In this document: positions 1 to 11,123 of the stretch, in pieces
Layout of the letters: each line of letters begins with the position of its first letter
Position numbering within the stretch: the first letter of the stretch is position 1
Source of the DNA: Chrysomallon squamiferum
Lineage: Eukaryota; Mollusca; Gastropoda; Neomphalida; Peltospiridae
Reading direction: 5' to 3'
NCBI GenBank assembly: GCA_012295275.1
Contig: CM022665.1
Coordinates: forward strand, 35,537,022-35,601,021
Length of the DNA: 64,000 bases
Position numbers and translations under genes: made by a program
Notes under the pieces: generated by a model
Seen by the model: the letters and a program-made list of their open reading frames with translations, nothing else
What the model was told of the DNA's origin: nothing
Database searches by the model: none

Positions 1-138
1 ACGCTCGTACTGCCTAGCCATGTTGACTACATGCACACCTTGCTCATGTTTTTCTATGATTTCATGCTTTAATTCAATGGACATCATCCGCTTCTTCTTC
101 TCAGCACTGTCCTTTGCACTCAGTTTCTTGGGATCCAT
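1..138 (-). CDS. Transposase N-terminus, CENP-B/psq-type helix-turn-helix (partial)
   Basis: Starting at the ATG at 138-136, 46 codons run without a stop to the window edge. The peptide begins MDPKKLSAKDSAEKKKRMMS, continues with a helix-like segment (SIELKHEIIEKHEQG, residues 20-34) and a second one (HVVNMARQYER, residues 36-46). This is the usual opening of Tigger/pogo/Jerky-like transposases: a basic leader and then the CENP-B N-terminal (psq-type) DNA-binding domain that recognises the element's own termini. The DDE catalytic domain would lie beyond the window. No stop or frameshift is seen in this piece. The ATG fits because it precedes the conserved basic leader and lies downstream of the terminal repeat. 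A domesticated host gene is less likely because the transposon terminus is still attached. Confidence 0.75.
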   Translation of the reverse strand, partial: MDPKKLSAKDSAEKKKRMMSIELKHEIIEKHEQGVHVVNMARQYER

Positions 139-367
139 GGAAGTCTGGCAAAATACTGCACAAAATGGGAGCACAACACAACAGAGATGTTTCCACAGCG
201 AGGTAACCACGTGAAGCAAACGACTGAAAGCGGAATGCTGGGCGGATGTTGTGTTGTTCGTTGCGCCAACTAGTTCATTTCTCGGATTTTGACTCGCAAC
301 TCAAAGCAATAAATCGACCGGGCAGCTTGCTCGTAACTCGGAAAACTCGTAAATTGAGGTACCACTG
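1..367 (-). mobile_element. Tigger/pogo-type DNA transposon, 5' end (partial)
   Basis: Read on the minus strand, this is the 5' terminus of a Tc1/mariner-superfamily element of the Tigger/pogo group, truncated by the window edge. The outer end, read inward from position 367, begins CAGTGGTACCTCAATTTACG, which has the CAGTGGTACCTC style of Tigger terminal repeats. It abuts a TA dinucleotide at 368-369, as expected for insertion at TA. About 230 bp of leader then separates the terminus from the transposase start at 138. The other end and the rest of the transposase lie outside the window, so activity cannot be judged. The family call rests on both the terminus and the encoded peptide. Confidence 0.8.
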
Positions 368-624
368 TATATAGAATTTGGAAATTAAAGATAATGTCTG
401 CAATATTTTAGACAGGATGAAATCACTAGTGTTGATTAAATCTAACTTGTAATAAGCTTTTCTCAGTCTTTTTATACTCAAGTTACCATTTAACAAATCA
501 ATGCGAGTATGCCATTTTTTGTTCTAAAAGTAACACAAATTTGTCTTACAACGTGTTTCTGTTCTGCATATAAAATAATAACGTGCTTGACGTACCCATG
601 AGAGCAGGCAATGTGGTGCTGTTC
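368..624. other. Spacer between the two transposons
   Basis: AT-rich unique sequence of about 250 bp. The TA at 368-369 is the presumed target site of the Tigger element, and 617-624 (TGCTGTTC) is the left target duplication of the adjacent hAT-like element. No coding signal is seen. Confidence 0.6.
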
Positions 625-1009
625 CCGTGGTTCTCAAAGGGTGTGCCCGGGCGCACTGGTGCGGTAACTAAATATATCAGTGAACATCTCTCACACAAGG
701 GCGGTAACTCTAAATATATCAGTGAACATCTCTCACACAAGGGCGGTAACTCTAAATATATCAGTGAACATCTCTCACAGAAGAAAAAACAAACGGTACA
801 GATCCCAGACGAGAACCGTTTGTACGCGAAATGATGAAGAATCTGACATAGATGTAGACAACGAGGATAGACAACCTCGGCAGCATGCTCCGCAACTGAT
901 TCAGCCGCAATACCCTTCTTTCACTTATTTCTGTATTTTTTTACATTTTGTATTATATTTCTTAGCATTTTATGTGTAGTGTGCCCGCAAAAAAGTTTGA
1001 GAACCACTG
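625..1009. mobile_element. hAT-like non-autonomous element (MITE) with 8-bp TSD
   Basis: The left end reads CCGTGGTTCTCAAAGGGTGT and the right end, reverse-complemented, reads CAGTGGTTCTCAAACTTTTT followed by GCGGGCACAC. These are inverted ends of the CAGTGGTTCTCAAA type typical of hAT elements. They are flanked by TGCTGTTC (617-624) and TGCTATTC (1010-1017), an 8-bp duplication with one mismatch, which is the TSD length of hAT transposons. The element is 385 bp, far too short for a hAT transposase, so it is non-autonomous. It contains a 42-bp tandem array. The second base of the left end is C where A is expected, and the TSD mismatch suggests an old insertion. Confidence 0.78.
661..780. repeat. 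42-bp tandem repeat, three copies, inside the hAT-like element
   Basis: Copies start at 661, 701 and 743. The first lacks 2 bp and the third diverges at its end. Each begins GCGGTAACTCTAAATATATC and ends AGTGAACATCTCTCACACAA plus GG. Because 42 is divisible by 3, one frame stays open and reads as the 14-residue repeat KYISEHLSHKGGNS. The array is nearly identical between copies and so looks younger than the surrounding element. I do not think it encodes a functional protein. Confidence 0.9.
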
Positions 1010-1017
1010 TGCTATTC

Positions 1018-1985
1018 TATAGTATGACATAGTTTATAACAATGGAATCATCCTGTATTAAAATCGAACAGCAGAAACATCCAGAAACTAATTTAATTCT
1101 TGTATCTATTTTTCATGTGTTAGTGAAGACAGTATAGAGCAATACATATCAATAATATGTATCGTAAGTCAGAGGTAACACCAAATTACATAGTTCAGCC
1201 ACTTTTAAATAAATCACATACTGAAGTCTCAAAGTGCTCATTAGGTGAGACTGTTTTTAAGGCAAGTGGAATTTAGAGTTAATGAAATTTCTGTGTATAA
1301 ACTGAGAATATGTTGAATATATTATTAAAACAAACAACAAACAAACAAACAAACAAATAAATATATAATCAAACAAACAAATAAATAAATAAATTAACTG
1401 AACAATAACACGTATAACAAATGGGAGACAACCGACAAATGTAGCATTTTGACATTTATTATGTCCATCTTCATCTAAGATTTACAACTAGAGAAAGACA
1501 CACGTCTTCATGGAAACATGCACACACAATATATATATTTGGTTGGGAGAGATCGCGAGTAAAGTGTGTACAATTGGCTATCCATCACGAGGAGCGGGGA
1601 GAAATAACACTCTTCTTTGAATGGTCAACAGTGGTTTTGTTTCCTTTTGATTTGTTTGTTCAAACTAATGATCTCTTTGCTTCATTACCACAAACACGAG
1701 TGCCATGATCTTTCTGGCATGAAATAACGACTTTTTAGTTGGTTAAACATCGCCGACGAACCAAGACAGTCACGCGAGACTTGATGCTACCGTTATTAAC
1801 CAGATACACTAAAATAATATTTTATTTTTGTCTAATAAATTCAAAAATGTTTTAAATTTTTTTTACTTGCTTGAAGAAGATAACTTTTGTAATAATAGTA
1901 CAGATAGTTTGGTTTTTGGCGGGTTTTTAAAAATAATATTAGTGACATCAGTAGTGTTTAAATGATTATTGGCTCAAGTAGCAAT
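1018..1985. other. AT-rich unassigned sequence with a CAAA/TAAA array
   Basis: Contains an imperfect CAAA/TAAA tetranucleotide array at about 1328-1394. The remainder is unique AT-rich sequence with no open frame of note and no recognisable element. Confidence 0.5.
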
Positions 1986-2160
1986 GTATCAACAGTAGCA
2001 GCAGCAGAGGTGATAGCAGTTGTGGCAGCAGTTGCAAGGGGATGAGGGTAATAGTTGTAGTACCAATAAAAGTTGCAGCAACTGTGCAAATGAGCTGTGT
2101 TGTGGTAGTGATAGGCCAATAGTAATAGTAGTGGTCGTAGTAGTACTAATCGTGAATATA
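1986..2160. repeat. Decayed trinucleotide region (AGC/AGT/GTA)
   Basis: Interrupted AGC, AGT and GTA triplets on the + strand. Open frames on both strands across it are artefacts of the triplet structure. Confidence 0.6.
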
Positions 2161-2640
2161 ATCGTGTTATTATTAACTGATAAACAACATTCACGTAGAA
2201 CAGTCAGCAACAATTCGGAAAGAATCTGTTGCTTAATCGAAATGACCTGAAGCAAGTCTAGTACAATGTATTATAATATTGCTGTTTGAATAACTCCCAT
2301 TTGTAATAAATGAGATGACTAATGGACATTTTTTGTTATTATTACTTTAATCTTTTTTTAGGGCGGGAGAATTACGCAACAAATCTAAAAAAAAAAAAAA
2401 AAGAAGAAAAAAATAAATGCGCTTCGCATGTGTGCTAACAGATCTCTGCTTGGTTTCTTGGTAAATTAAAATCTTGTAAAACGAACTGGTTAATTTTGCA
2501 AAGCGGATGGCGAACAAGAACGGACGCGAAATACGAGTTGGTGAAAGCAGATCTGAAGTAAATTAAGCATTAAACGTCTTGTTTTCCAGACTACAACCAG
2601 CTCTTTGTTAAAGTGATTTCTACGATAAATTTAGGTAATT
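2161..2640. other. Unassigned sequence with a poly-A run
   Basis: A-run at about 2387-2413, otherwise unique. No upstream retrocopy is recognised, so the A-run is treated as simple sequence. Confidence 0.5.
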
Positions 2641-2750
2641 AAAACAAACAAGCAAACAAAACAATACAAAACAAAACAAATGAAATAAAATAAAATAAAA
2701 TAAAATAAAATAAAATAAAATAAAATAAAATAAAATAAATAATAATAATA
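2641..2750. repeat. (AAACA)n then (TAAAA)n then (AAT)n
   Basis: An AAACA/AAAC-rich start passes into a clean TAAAA pentanucleotide array (about 2683-2737) and ends in a few AAT units. Confidence 0.9.
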
Positions 2751-2877
2751 AAGTAATTTAATTACGTAAATAAAATAGAATCAAATAAACGGAAAAATAG
2801 AAAACTTAATTAATTACAATGTTTCTGGCTTCTAGTCAGACTTTACATGACGATAATACATGCACAAATATAATGTG

Positions 2878-2926
2878 TACATACACACATACACACATAC
2901 CTACCTACACACACACACACACACTC
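2878..2926. repeat. ACACAT/AC microsatellite
   Basis: Short ATACACAC units followed by an (AC)n run. Confidence 0.85.
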
Positions 2927-3423
2927 AGACATGGATACACACAAATGATTGTGTAGTGTTTGCACGTTTGATGAACATGTTAAGAACATTCTAAAGTTGT
3001 TATTATTGCCGCCACAGACCCAATCTAAGGTTGATATGACCTTCAGGTGAAAGGTCATTTCTCCCGCTCTTAAATAATTGGGCTGACAATTCACCGTGGC
3101 TCTGTGCTAGACTCCAGTGGTGTTAAATATTGTAACTTGAAAGAGGTTGCAGTGAGGGTCAAAGTAATTTTCTGTGGAGTTAGTTCACTACAAAGGAGCC
3201 AATTACTGCTGCATTTACAGATTCCGATATAATATTTACATACACAAATGTGTCTGTGTCTAAGTAAATAAATAAATAAGCGTTATTGTGTACAGCTTTT
3301 ATCGTTATATTAATTAAAAGCACAACTAGTGACGTTGTTGTGAAATTATGTTAACGCAGTTTTACTGTTTATGTAATGGTATTAAACTACCAAGGGAGAA
3401 AGAAAGACTGAAGATAGAGTCAC

Positions 3424-3428
<5 letters not shown>
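2927..3428. other. Unassigned sequence before the first GA tract
   Basis: Unique sequence with a small AAAT run near 3265. No gene is recognised. Confidence 0.5.

Positions 3429-3512
<84 letters not shown>
3429..3512. repeat. (GA)n microsatellite, 84 bp
   Basis: Uninterrupted GA dinucleotide tract on the + strand, purine on one strand throughout. First of eight long GA/CT tracts in the window. Confidence 0.97.
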
Positions 3513-3516
<4 letters not shown>

Positions 3517-5405
3517 CACGCAAACAAATAAATATTACATATACGTTTACAAAACTTATTTGTTGTTATCTCGATGCACAGTGTTGCACCGCAACCTCGA
3601 ACACATTATAAATGTACACGCCACTTAGCACTGAAGTCTGATAATCCTTGTATTTACCCCACGTATCAGTCTATTAGTCTTGTTATCAGAACAAAGTAAT
3701 GGGTTACATGAGTAGATCTGATCTCACAAGCAATGCCAGCGGGTTAGGTAATACAATCCCTTTACAGTTTGCACGTAATCGTTCCAATCAGATGAACTCT
3801 AAGTAATTTGTATGGGCTTTGAGTGATGGTCCGCAGCATGCACGTTCTTATAGATTATGTAATACGAACAGTAGCCAGTGATTTACTTGACTGATTAACC
3901 ACTTTGTAGGTTCGTAATTCTGTTTTCGGTATTAGAGTTACTGCCGTCAAAGATTCAACACTATAACTTTCACGACTCAGCTATAAATTTATGAATGTGT
4001 AGAAATATCTAGAAAAAATACCGAAGTTACACGTTTTGCCCAGACCTTTCTTTATGGTGCATATTACACTGTCCTGAACTCCTTAGTGTAACTGTTGATC
4101 TGTTGGCTTATTGTCTCTTTCTGGTAGCTATCTACGATTGGATTTGTAGATAATTATACAGACATATTGCTTACAAAGAAAAGATTTTGTCAGATACAGA
4201 TAATATACCGTAATAATATGTACATCACTACCTCTTTCAATTCTAGATCTGCCAAGCAAAGTCTGAAATTTGAACATAATATAATATTATATTAGGACTA
4301 CAAAAACCGATGACAATCAAAAATTACTTCGTATACTAACAGTAATAATTACTCAGAACTGATGCAGTGAAACATACAATTCATTCAGGGGTTATTCCAA
4401 AGCCAGAAGATCAATATAGGTTTCTTGAGTAATGAATAGCTAATATTGTAGTGTTATTATTATAGTAACTTACGTTACACTGTCGCAAATGTCCTTATGA
4501 AAGAAATGAAACCATCTTTAGCTTTTGGGACTGCGTATTTTGTTAAGTAGTTAATGAAAATGAAAACCAGATGGTGTTCAATCGATGAAACGATCAATAG
4601 ATCGATAAATATTTGTGATCTTATCTCAGAAGAGTTAATGTTCCGGGCAGACTGATCAAGATTAGATGTTTTCTCTGAAAATCATGTTCAGTAACATACG
4701 CCATTAATTTACCAAATACGAACATCATTCTGCCTGTTTTCGTTTCATACGTTATGTCGTTGAAATAATCCCTTGTAAACTGATAATGCAACATGAAAGG
4801 AACAGTTCATGGTAATATTGGATTTGTGAAAATCAACCACGAGCCAAAATGTTTAAAGAGAACCAGAAGCCGATCTCAGTGGCGCCAGACTTACAGAATG
4901 TGGTATCATGCTTCTTTCATTTGAGCTGACAGTCAGCATTTTCATAGCAATAAACTGTCATATAATACTAGTTGAAACAGACATTAAAACGTTTTCTCTT
5001 ATAGACCGTTTTACTGTTTATTATTTCTTGATTTTAGAAGACAGAAACATCAAGTTACATTATTATTGAAAACATGAGACTGGCTGGCTTGTTCTTACGA
5101 GGTGTGTCATTATTTTTCATCAACGTCTCCTTTAAGTACATTTTATCCAGACTTTCTCAGACATTGCTAGTATCTCTCTGCAAACTAAACTTTGAGTTGC
5201 ATTGCTTAACTTCTACAGAACATTCGTTCTACCGGTACTCCTTTTATTGTCCACAGATGCCTTTTTCATTCTTTATTAAAGAACAATAATAGCTACACCA
5301 ACGTTACAGATTCTTCTTCCTTTTATGAAATCATGGGTTCAACCGAGTACTGTGTTGTTAATGAAAGTAATGGTAATGACAATGACGATGGTGCTGAGAT
5401 TATGT
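3513..5405. other. Long unique AT-rich stretch, no gene seen
   Basis: About 1.9 kb without long simple repeats. The longest frame is 71 codons (5074-5289), has no recognisable similarity and lies in AT-rich sequence. An 18-bp perfect palindrome, TAATATAATATTATATTA, lies at 4277-4294. Confidence 0.5.
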
Positions 5406-5406
5406 T

Positions 5407-5465
<59 letters not shown>

Positions 5466-5472
5466 GTAGTAG
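5406..5472. repeat. (AAT)n microsatellite
   Basis: Long AAT array ending in TAG triplets. It produces poly-Asn and poly-Leu frames on opposite strands. Confidence 0.95.
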
Positions 5473-6590
5473 CACTTGTAAGTACAACAATAACAATAAC
5501 AAGCACAAAACAACAACATCAATAGTAACTTATTGTAGTGTGAAAATCGTTATATTCTGTTACGTTTGGAAACAAGATTCAAGCTGTTGCTGTGAACCTG
5601 ATTGAACCAAACTGTGTTCTGTGTATTCAAACAGGATTTTAAAACAAACAGTCCACAACTCGCTTAATAAAAGCTTTGTACATTTGACATTTCCGAAACA
5701 ATTACTCAACAGCATGCAATATTCATGAATTGTAGTTCATATAAAAAAAACACACATAAAAAAACAAAAAAAACATTGTTGTTTTAAATACAATGCAGCG
5801 ATCCAAATAAACTAACTATTGTGAATTTAACTGTTGTTTTAACACTATGTGTACGTGTATGTACGTGTGCAGTAGTGTGTTTCATCACATGACACTCTCT
5901 TTGTTATGTGAGTCATAGCGGTGATAGTTGGAATGGGAGATATTTTCCATATTTGTCAGTCTGGTTGTAGCTAAAGAAGTCGCAGGGTTCATCAAAGTGT
6001 TCGATACCAACACCCCTTGAATCAATACAGTTATTCTAGGCGGTCGGTAAAGGATTAGGGGTCAACTGGGGCAGGTGCACCTTTCGAAGGTTAAAAATCA
6101 AGAATCGAAATTATGCATAACATTATATTTCAAATTTGGTTATACGATTAAAGCAAGTATATATATGGATCGGGTGAAGCAACTGAAAACGCAATGTGGC
6201 AATCATATTTTCGAATTATCCAAAAAAATCCGTTACATTTAAATTCAAAAGTAATAACCTTAGTCCATTTTGAGTTAATGCTAATATTGTTAATAAATAT
6301 CGCAAAATTTGTGGAAAAATACTGTCTTTCTTACTTCTTTTCCAAGATAGATAGCGACTGAAGGTGGATTTAGAAGCAAATTAAAACCGACATGAACGTG
6401 GAAAATGTATAATTCTACGGCTAATGCTCACCAGTTTGACACCAAATATTAATGCTATTCTCAGACATCTACAAACAAACCCATCCCATTAAAATGTCAA
6501 AATCATTTAAAGGTACACTTAGTTTATTTTTAAATACATTTTCTTAATGTTATCCGTTTTTATTAGACTGGCACTTTCATATAGCTATAA
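5473..6590. other. Unassigned sequence
   Basis: AT-rich unique sequence with A-rich patches around 5740-5780. A slightly GC-richer patch at about 5930-6100 shows no open frame of interest. Confidence 0.45.
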
Positions 6591-6686
6591 TCTATATCTA
6601 TATCTGTATCTGTATCTGTATCTGTATCTGTATCTGTATGTATGTATGTATGTATGTATGTATGTATGTATGTATGTATGTATGTA

Positions 6687-6720
<34 letters not shown>
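6591..6720. repeat. Compound (TATCTG)n-(TATG)n-(TG)n-(TATG)n
   Basis: Hexanucleotide TATCTG (to about 6638), TATG tetranucleotides (to about 6688), TG dinucleotides (to about 6704), then TATG again. The shared TATG/TG register suggests stepwise point mutation and slippage. Confidence 0.93.
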
Positions 6721-8190
6721 GGTTTTTAAAAGGACTTGGTATGTGGGTTTTCCATTGTGTGAGAAGCTGCATATAACTGATCACTTGCTACTAATCGAAA
6801 AAGAATAGCCTCATCTCTGGGTAGTAAGTCGTGTTTCTTATCATATTACTGGTGTAGCTCTTAACCAGAATTATGCATAATGCTATTTGACCAGTGAATA
6901 CAAATATACTGAGAGCGTCGTTAAATAAAACATCATTTTCTTTCTTGTTATATATTTAAAAAATATGTATTAATTAATATAAACTCACCTATTCGAATTC
7001 TGTCAGGCAATCCAGATGTAGCGTGAAAATATGCCGTCAGCACAAATACTCCAACCCAACAAGTAGAGACGTACATACCGATAATAGCCGAATAATCACC
7101 AAATCACTTTTATGAGTTCCGATATAACTACTGTAAGCCAGATCGTATGTTTCTGATTTTACTCAATCGTCACATGTTTTTAAGGATAATCAGTCTGAAA
7201 AAAACAAAGAAAAGTGAAATTGAAGAAATTTATTATAAATAAATCAAACCATAAATAAAATAAATGAATATTTGTATTTTCAATATAATTCAAGAAATTA
7301 CTAGATGTTTCAGAAAGTGAATATAAATCAGACTTTCTAACATCTATACGTCATCAGTATGATTTGTATTATTTAAAAATTATTGTTTTTTATAGAACCA
7401 TTAGTAAGAATGATAAAATAACGATGCACATACATAAATATGTACGTACATTTTACATACACACATACATTAAATAAATAAATAAATACCTGGTGATAAC
7501 GATTGCAAAATCTATGAGCTAAACTGAGAATCGCTTCTGTGCACTGTTATATATGCATAAAGTGATAAACAGGTATTATATGCGATACATAAGCCATGAA
7601 ATTCGTTTGTTATTCTACCAATCTGAAATCTGCGAACATGTTCGCGTCATTCACTCAAATGGAACTTTTCAACACGTTTATACTTACCAATATTCAATAT
7701 TTCAACTAACCAAGTATTCCACGACATGACATATTTAACATGAACCATTCACATAATAATTTACATCAAACTACAGCACAAAATTTTATCCATTTCGTCG
7801 AATGATAAGAACGTTAATTTACCGATATAATTAACAGACTAATATCCTACACATACTGACAATATATATCATCGTTATTTTAATATATTTTTATTTATTT
7901 AGATTGGGTTGAAATGGTCAATGCTTCACGTTAAATAGCGCGTTTACTATAATTATACCACGCTTGAATGAGCTATTAAAAGCACCAGTATTAAACAACA
8001 GATAATGTATGTGGTTTAATAACGCAGCCAACAGCTGTTTAAGTATAACAACAGGCGGAAACAACCAGTAAGGAGCATGAATAAACTGCCAGCAGTGTTT
8101 TGATCAAGACAGCTCTGCCCTAATTCGTGATAAATAATATAATTATTAATTTACAAATAATTCTTGCAAGCTTGTTTTTTTGTTAAATTA
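6721..8190. other. Unassigned AT-rich sequence
   Basis: About 1.5 kb with only a short AAAT run near 7467. No frame, RNA gene or transposon terminus is recognised. Confidence 0.45.
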
Positions 8191-8211
8191 TTATATATCT
8201 ATCTATATATA

Positions 8212-8247
<36 letters not shown>

Positions 8248-8330
8248 TGTATGTATGTATGTATGTATGTATGTATGTATGTATGTATGTATATGTACAC
8301 ATACATACACAAACATACATATATACAAAG
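8191..8330. repeat. Compound (TA)n-(GTAT)n-(ACAT)-like microsatellite
   Basis: TA run to 8220, clean GTAT tetranucleotides to about 8294, then ACATAC-type units. The GTAT to ACAT switch is a strand-inverted version of the same motif and can fold back. Confidence 0.93.
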
Positions 8331-9540
8331 GCAACATTTTTTTCTCTATTAAATCACTGAAGGTGAACTTTCTGATATCAGGTAGTTTTTATTATTATTG
8401 TTGTCATGATAATTTTTATTTATAAAACTGATCTAAGCCAGTCTTATAAATTTTTGAACATTAACTTGAATAAAACAAGGATAAAATACTCTTTATAATG
8501 AAACAATTAAATTTACTAAGATTTCAACTGCATGCTTATAGCACGTGACATGTGTTATTTTCATCTTAATACGAAATCAGTGGTTAGTATGTGTATGTGT
8601 GTGCGTATGTGTGTGGATTTAAATAATAATAATAATAATATTACGGAAAAAACAAATCGTATAAAAATGAAAGAAACGATGCATTATTAGCCTGTTTCTA
8701 TTGTTAGAACATACATACGTTTCTTCACACTGAATAATTGACAGCACATTTACAAATGGCGCAAATAATATACTTGTACGTAAGTTACAAACAAAAAATA
8801 ATATAATAAATAGTATACAAATCTGTATAAAATTCCTCAAATGAATGTATGAAACGAATTCTTACCTCTCTCGTAACTAAAATAATCACTACAGAATAGT
8901 TTTAAGCGTAGCGTCCATTAACGAATACTTCTTAACTAACAAACAATCCAGGGGGAATTTCAAACTCTTTGTGCTTAATTTTCATAACATTACTTCAAAA
9001 CACATCTTCACACTGAAAGTATTTTTGTGGTTAACAACGACTATCCGCTGTGACACAGTAGCGGAGGACGCAAGAATCCCGTTAAAGGTCACAAGAAGCC
9101 CAAAGCAGCGGTGTGTGGTGAAACAAAGGTGAAGTGCCAAAGATACAAAGCACGGGGAAAATGTTCTGATAGTCTGAAAAGACGCCAAGGGCTGGCACAA
9201 AGTGAGTCGACGTACGTAACGCCTTTTTGATACAGGCGAAGAAAAGCTCGAAGAAGAAGAAGACAAAGTATAATAATTACGTATGGCGCATCGGGTATTG
9301 GACATGGGGTTTAGATTAGTTGTGTCTCTTATATCTGCAGCGGTTCTTTAGGTCTTGAGAATTGCCTTTTAGTAAAATAAATAAAGAAAAAGAAGAAGAA
9401 AGAAAACGTCCAGAGTAAAGCTATTACTGTAATAAAGGTCAATTTATTTATTATCATATTTTTAGTTGCTAACATATTAAAAACTGAACAGTATGTGTAT
9501 ATGTATATATCTGTATTTGTGTTCTCTGTGAGACAGAAGG
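8331..9540. other. Unassigned sequence
   Basis: Contains a short AAT run near 8624-8642. A slightly GC-richer patch at 9000-9310 holds a 107-codon minus-strand frame (8982-9305) with no recognisable similarity, low-complexity Ser runs and no splice or promoter context that would support a gene. Confidence 0.45.
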
Positions 9541-9685
9541 TAAACAGATATACAGATATAGATAGGTATACATACAGATGCAGATACAGATAGACAGATA
9601 GAAAGATAGAAGGATATATAAATATATATTCAGAGAGAGAAGAAGAAGAAGAGAGAGAGATGGAATCAGACAGACAGACATAAAG
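9541..9685. repeat. Degenerate GATA/GACA/GAGA/AGAA tract
   Basis: Purine-rich mosaic of AGATA, CAGATA, GAAGAA, GAGA and CAGA units. Minus-strand frames across it are artefacts. Confidence 0.75.
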
Positions 9686-9794
9686 AAATATCGGAATGGA
9701 CTGGTAAAGGAAATTTGTATTAATGTTTTTCTTATACACATATAATATGAAGTAATTTCCCGTTGTCTTTGTTCACTAACACGATTAATAAAAC

Positions 9795-10045
9795 AGTTAT
9801 TCTTGTACGCTTACGAAGTAGGCGACGCAGCACACACAGCTCGTAAAACAATAAACTGGAACCAACATGCCACGACTTTACAAGAAATCACATGTCTGGA
9901 AATAATACCGTACTTGAATGAATGTTTTACTCACGGGAACCGAACCCATGCGGCACTGTCATGCCCTCCTGCAGCGCGCCTCAGTACACTGCCCGCTCCT
10001 ATAATTACACAGCGCGAACAGTAAGGTGCTATTTCCAAACTATAA
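9795..10045 (-). mobile_element. Possible tRNA-derived SINE fragment
   Basis: On the minus strand at about 9935-9950 there is a T-arm-like hairpin, ATGGG-TTCGGTT-CCCGT. Its GGTTCGGTTCC resembles the pol III B box (GGTTCGANTCC). About 40 bases upstream lies GAGGCGCGCTGC, which resembles the 3' half of a tRNA D arm near the A box. The segment is clearly GC-richer than its surroundings. tRNA-derived SINEs have been described in octopus, so a degraded SINE head is plausible. There is no convincing full cloverleaf, the R-to-A position of the T loop is G, and no flanking duplication was found. Boundaries are approximate. A chance GC-rich patch is the alternative. Confidence 0.35.
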
Positions 10046-11062
10046 TACCTCACGACTGCAGTAATACACAGACACTACATTTATATGGGTTATTATTCAT
10101 TTAGAGGGGTTAACAAACAGAGCAGTTAGGTGCTAAGTGCTTAGTTTAGCTTATGTCTATTGTTAAGCTATGCGTAATTGTTTGGCGTTTTAATATAAAG
10201 CGTTGAACCTCTGATTATATATTTTGCTATTGACAGAAGAAAAAAGCTTAAGAAAGTTTCAAAAGTATGGAGCGCCAAATTTAATTAATTCAAGAAAATT
10301 AACTGTGATACATATATAGTATCGACTTATTTAAAAATACTAATAAAATAAAATAAAACAAAATAAATAAATAAATAAATAATAAGAAAAATGGAAAAAA
10401 GTAAAGTGAAATCGAAATGATATATTTTCTTTTTTGCTGAAACCAATTTATAACTTCGGAGATATTTTTGGATAAGAATGACACAAAACTTAAGGGTATT
10501 GAAGAAAAAAAGACGTTAATATGTCGAAATAAAGAAGAACATTTTCGGATAAATGTTACATTTCTTTACTTTAGAAATTGACTAATATTTCATGATTTCA
10601 GGAATACTTTGTCTTCTTATCTTGGATTTAGTTTCTGCTTATCAGGGAAGAATAATGTCTTTCAAATATCGCAGTATCATTCAGTTACTGAAACGGCACA
10701 CCATACATTTATTATTGTTATTAATTTTTAAATATACTATTTTCTATTCAGCTATTCATATATCAGTTGGTATATCGAATTGCCAGCGGGTTATAATTTG
10801 TGTTTATCTTTCATTTCCAGTATATCTGTGTAAAATAAACAATTCTTGAAAAGACTAATGCATCACGAATTCGTAATCACATAACAACTCAGCAGTGGGC
10901 ATTACACGCCAAGCTATCTTTTTCACTTATGAAATACACATTCAAAATCTTTGTCAGTTTAATAATATAGTGAGTGAATCCTTAGAATTATTTAACAAGT
11001 TTTTGAAAATTATAACGTCTGATTTTTTTGGTCTTTCTCTGTCAGTCATAAATACATACACA

Positions 11063-11064
<2 letters not shown>
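10046..11064. other. Unassigned AT-rich sequence with an AAAT run
   Basis: Includes an AAATA/AAAT array at about 10341-10386. Otherwise unique, with no gene recognised. Confidence 0.45.

Positions 11065-11120
<56 letters not shown>
11065..11120. repeat. (AAT)n microsatellite
   Basis: Nearly uninterrupted AAT array. Confidence 0.95.

Positions 11121-11123
<3 letters not shown>

Noticed and set aside
20-214. Plus-strand 64-codon frame over the transposon end
   Set aside because: It is the antisense shadow of the minus-strand transposase and runs into the non-coding leader.
661-780. CRISPR-like regularly spaced repeats
   Set aside because: The 42-bp units are directly adjacent with no spacers, and they lie inside a hAT-like element in a eukaryotic context.
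583-979. Two overlapping open frames reading KYISEHLSHKGGNS repeats as a small protein gene
   Set aside because: The frames are created by a 42-bp tandem array inside a non-autonomous transposon. They start outside the element and end in AT-rich sequence with no domain.
4277-4294. 18-bp perfect palindrome as a transposon or regulatory site
   Set aside because: It is composed only of A and T in an AT-rich region, so chance is sufficient.
8982-9305. 107-codon minus-strand frame
   Set aside because: Contains a Ser run from GAA/AGA triplets and no domain. Not supported as a gene.
9935-10010. Functional tRNA gene
   Set aside because: A T-arm-like hairpin is present, but no complete cloverleaf, acceptor stem pairing or consistent anticodon loop could be built. 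A SINE-derived remnant fits better.
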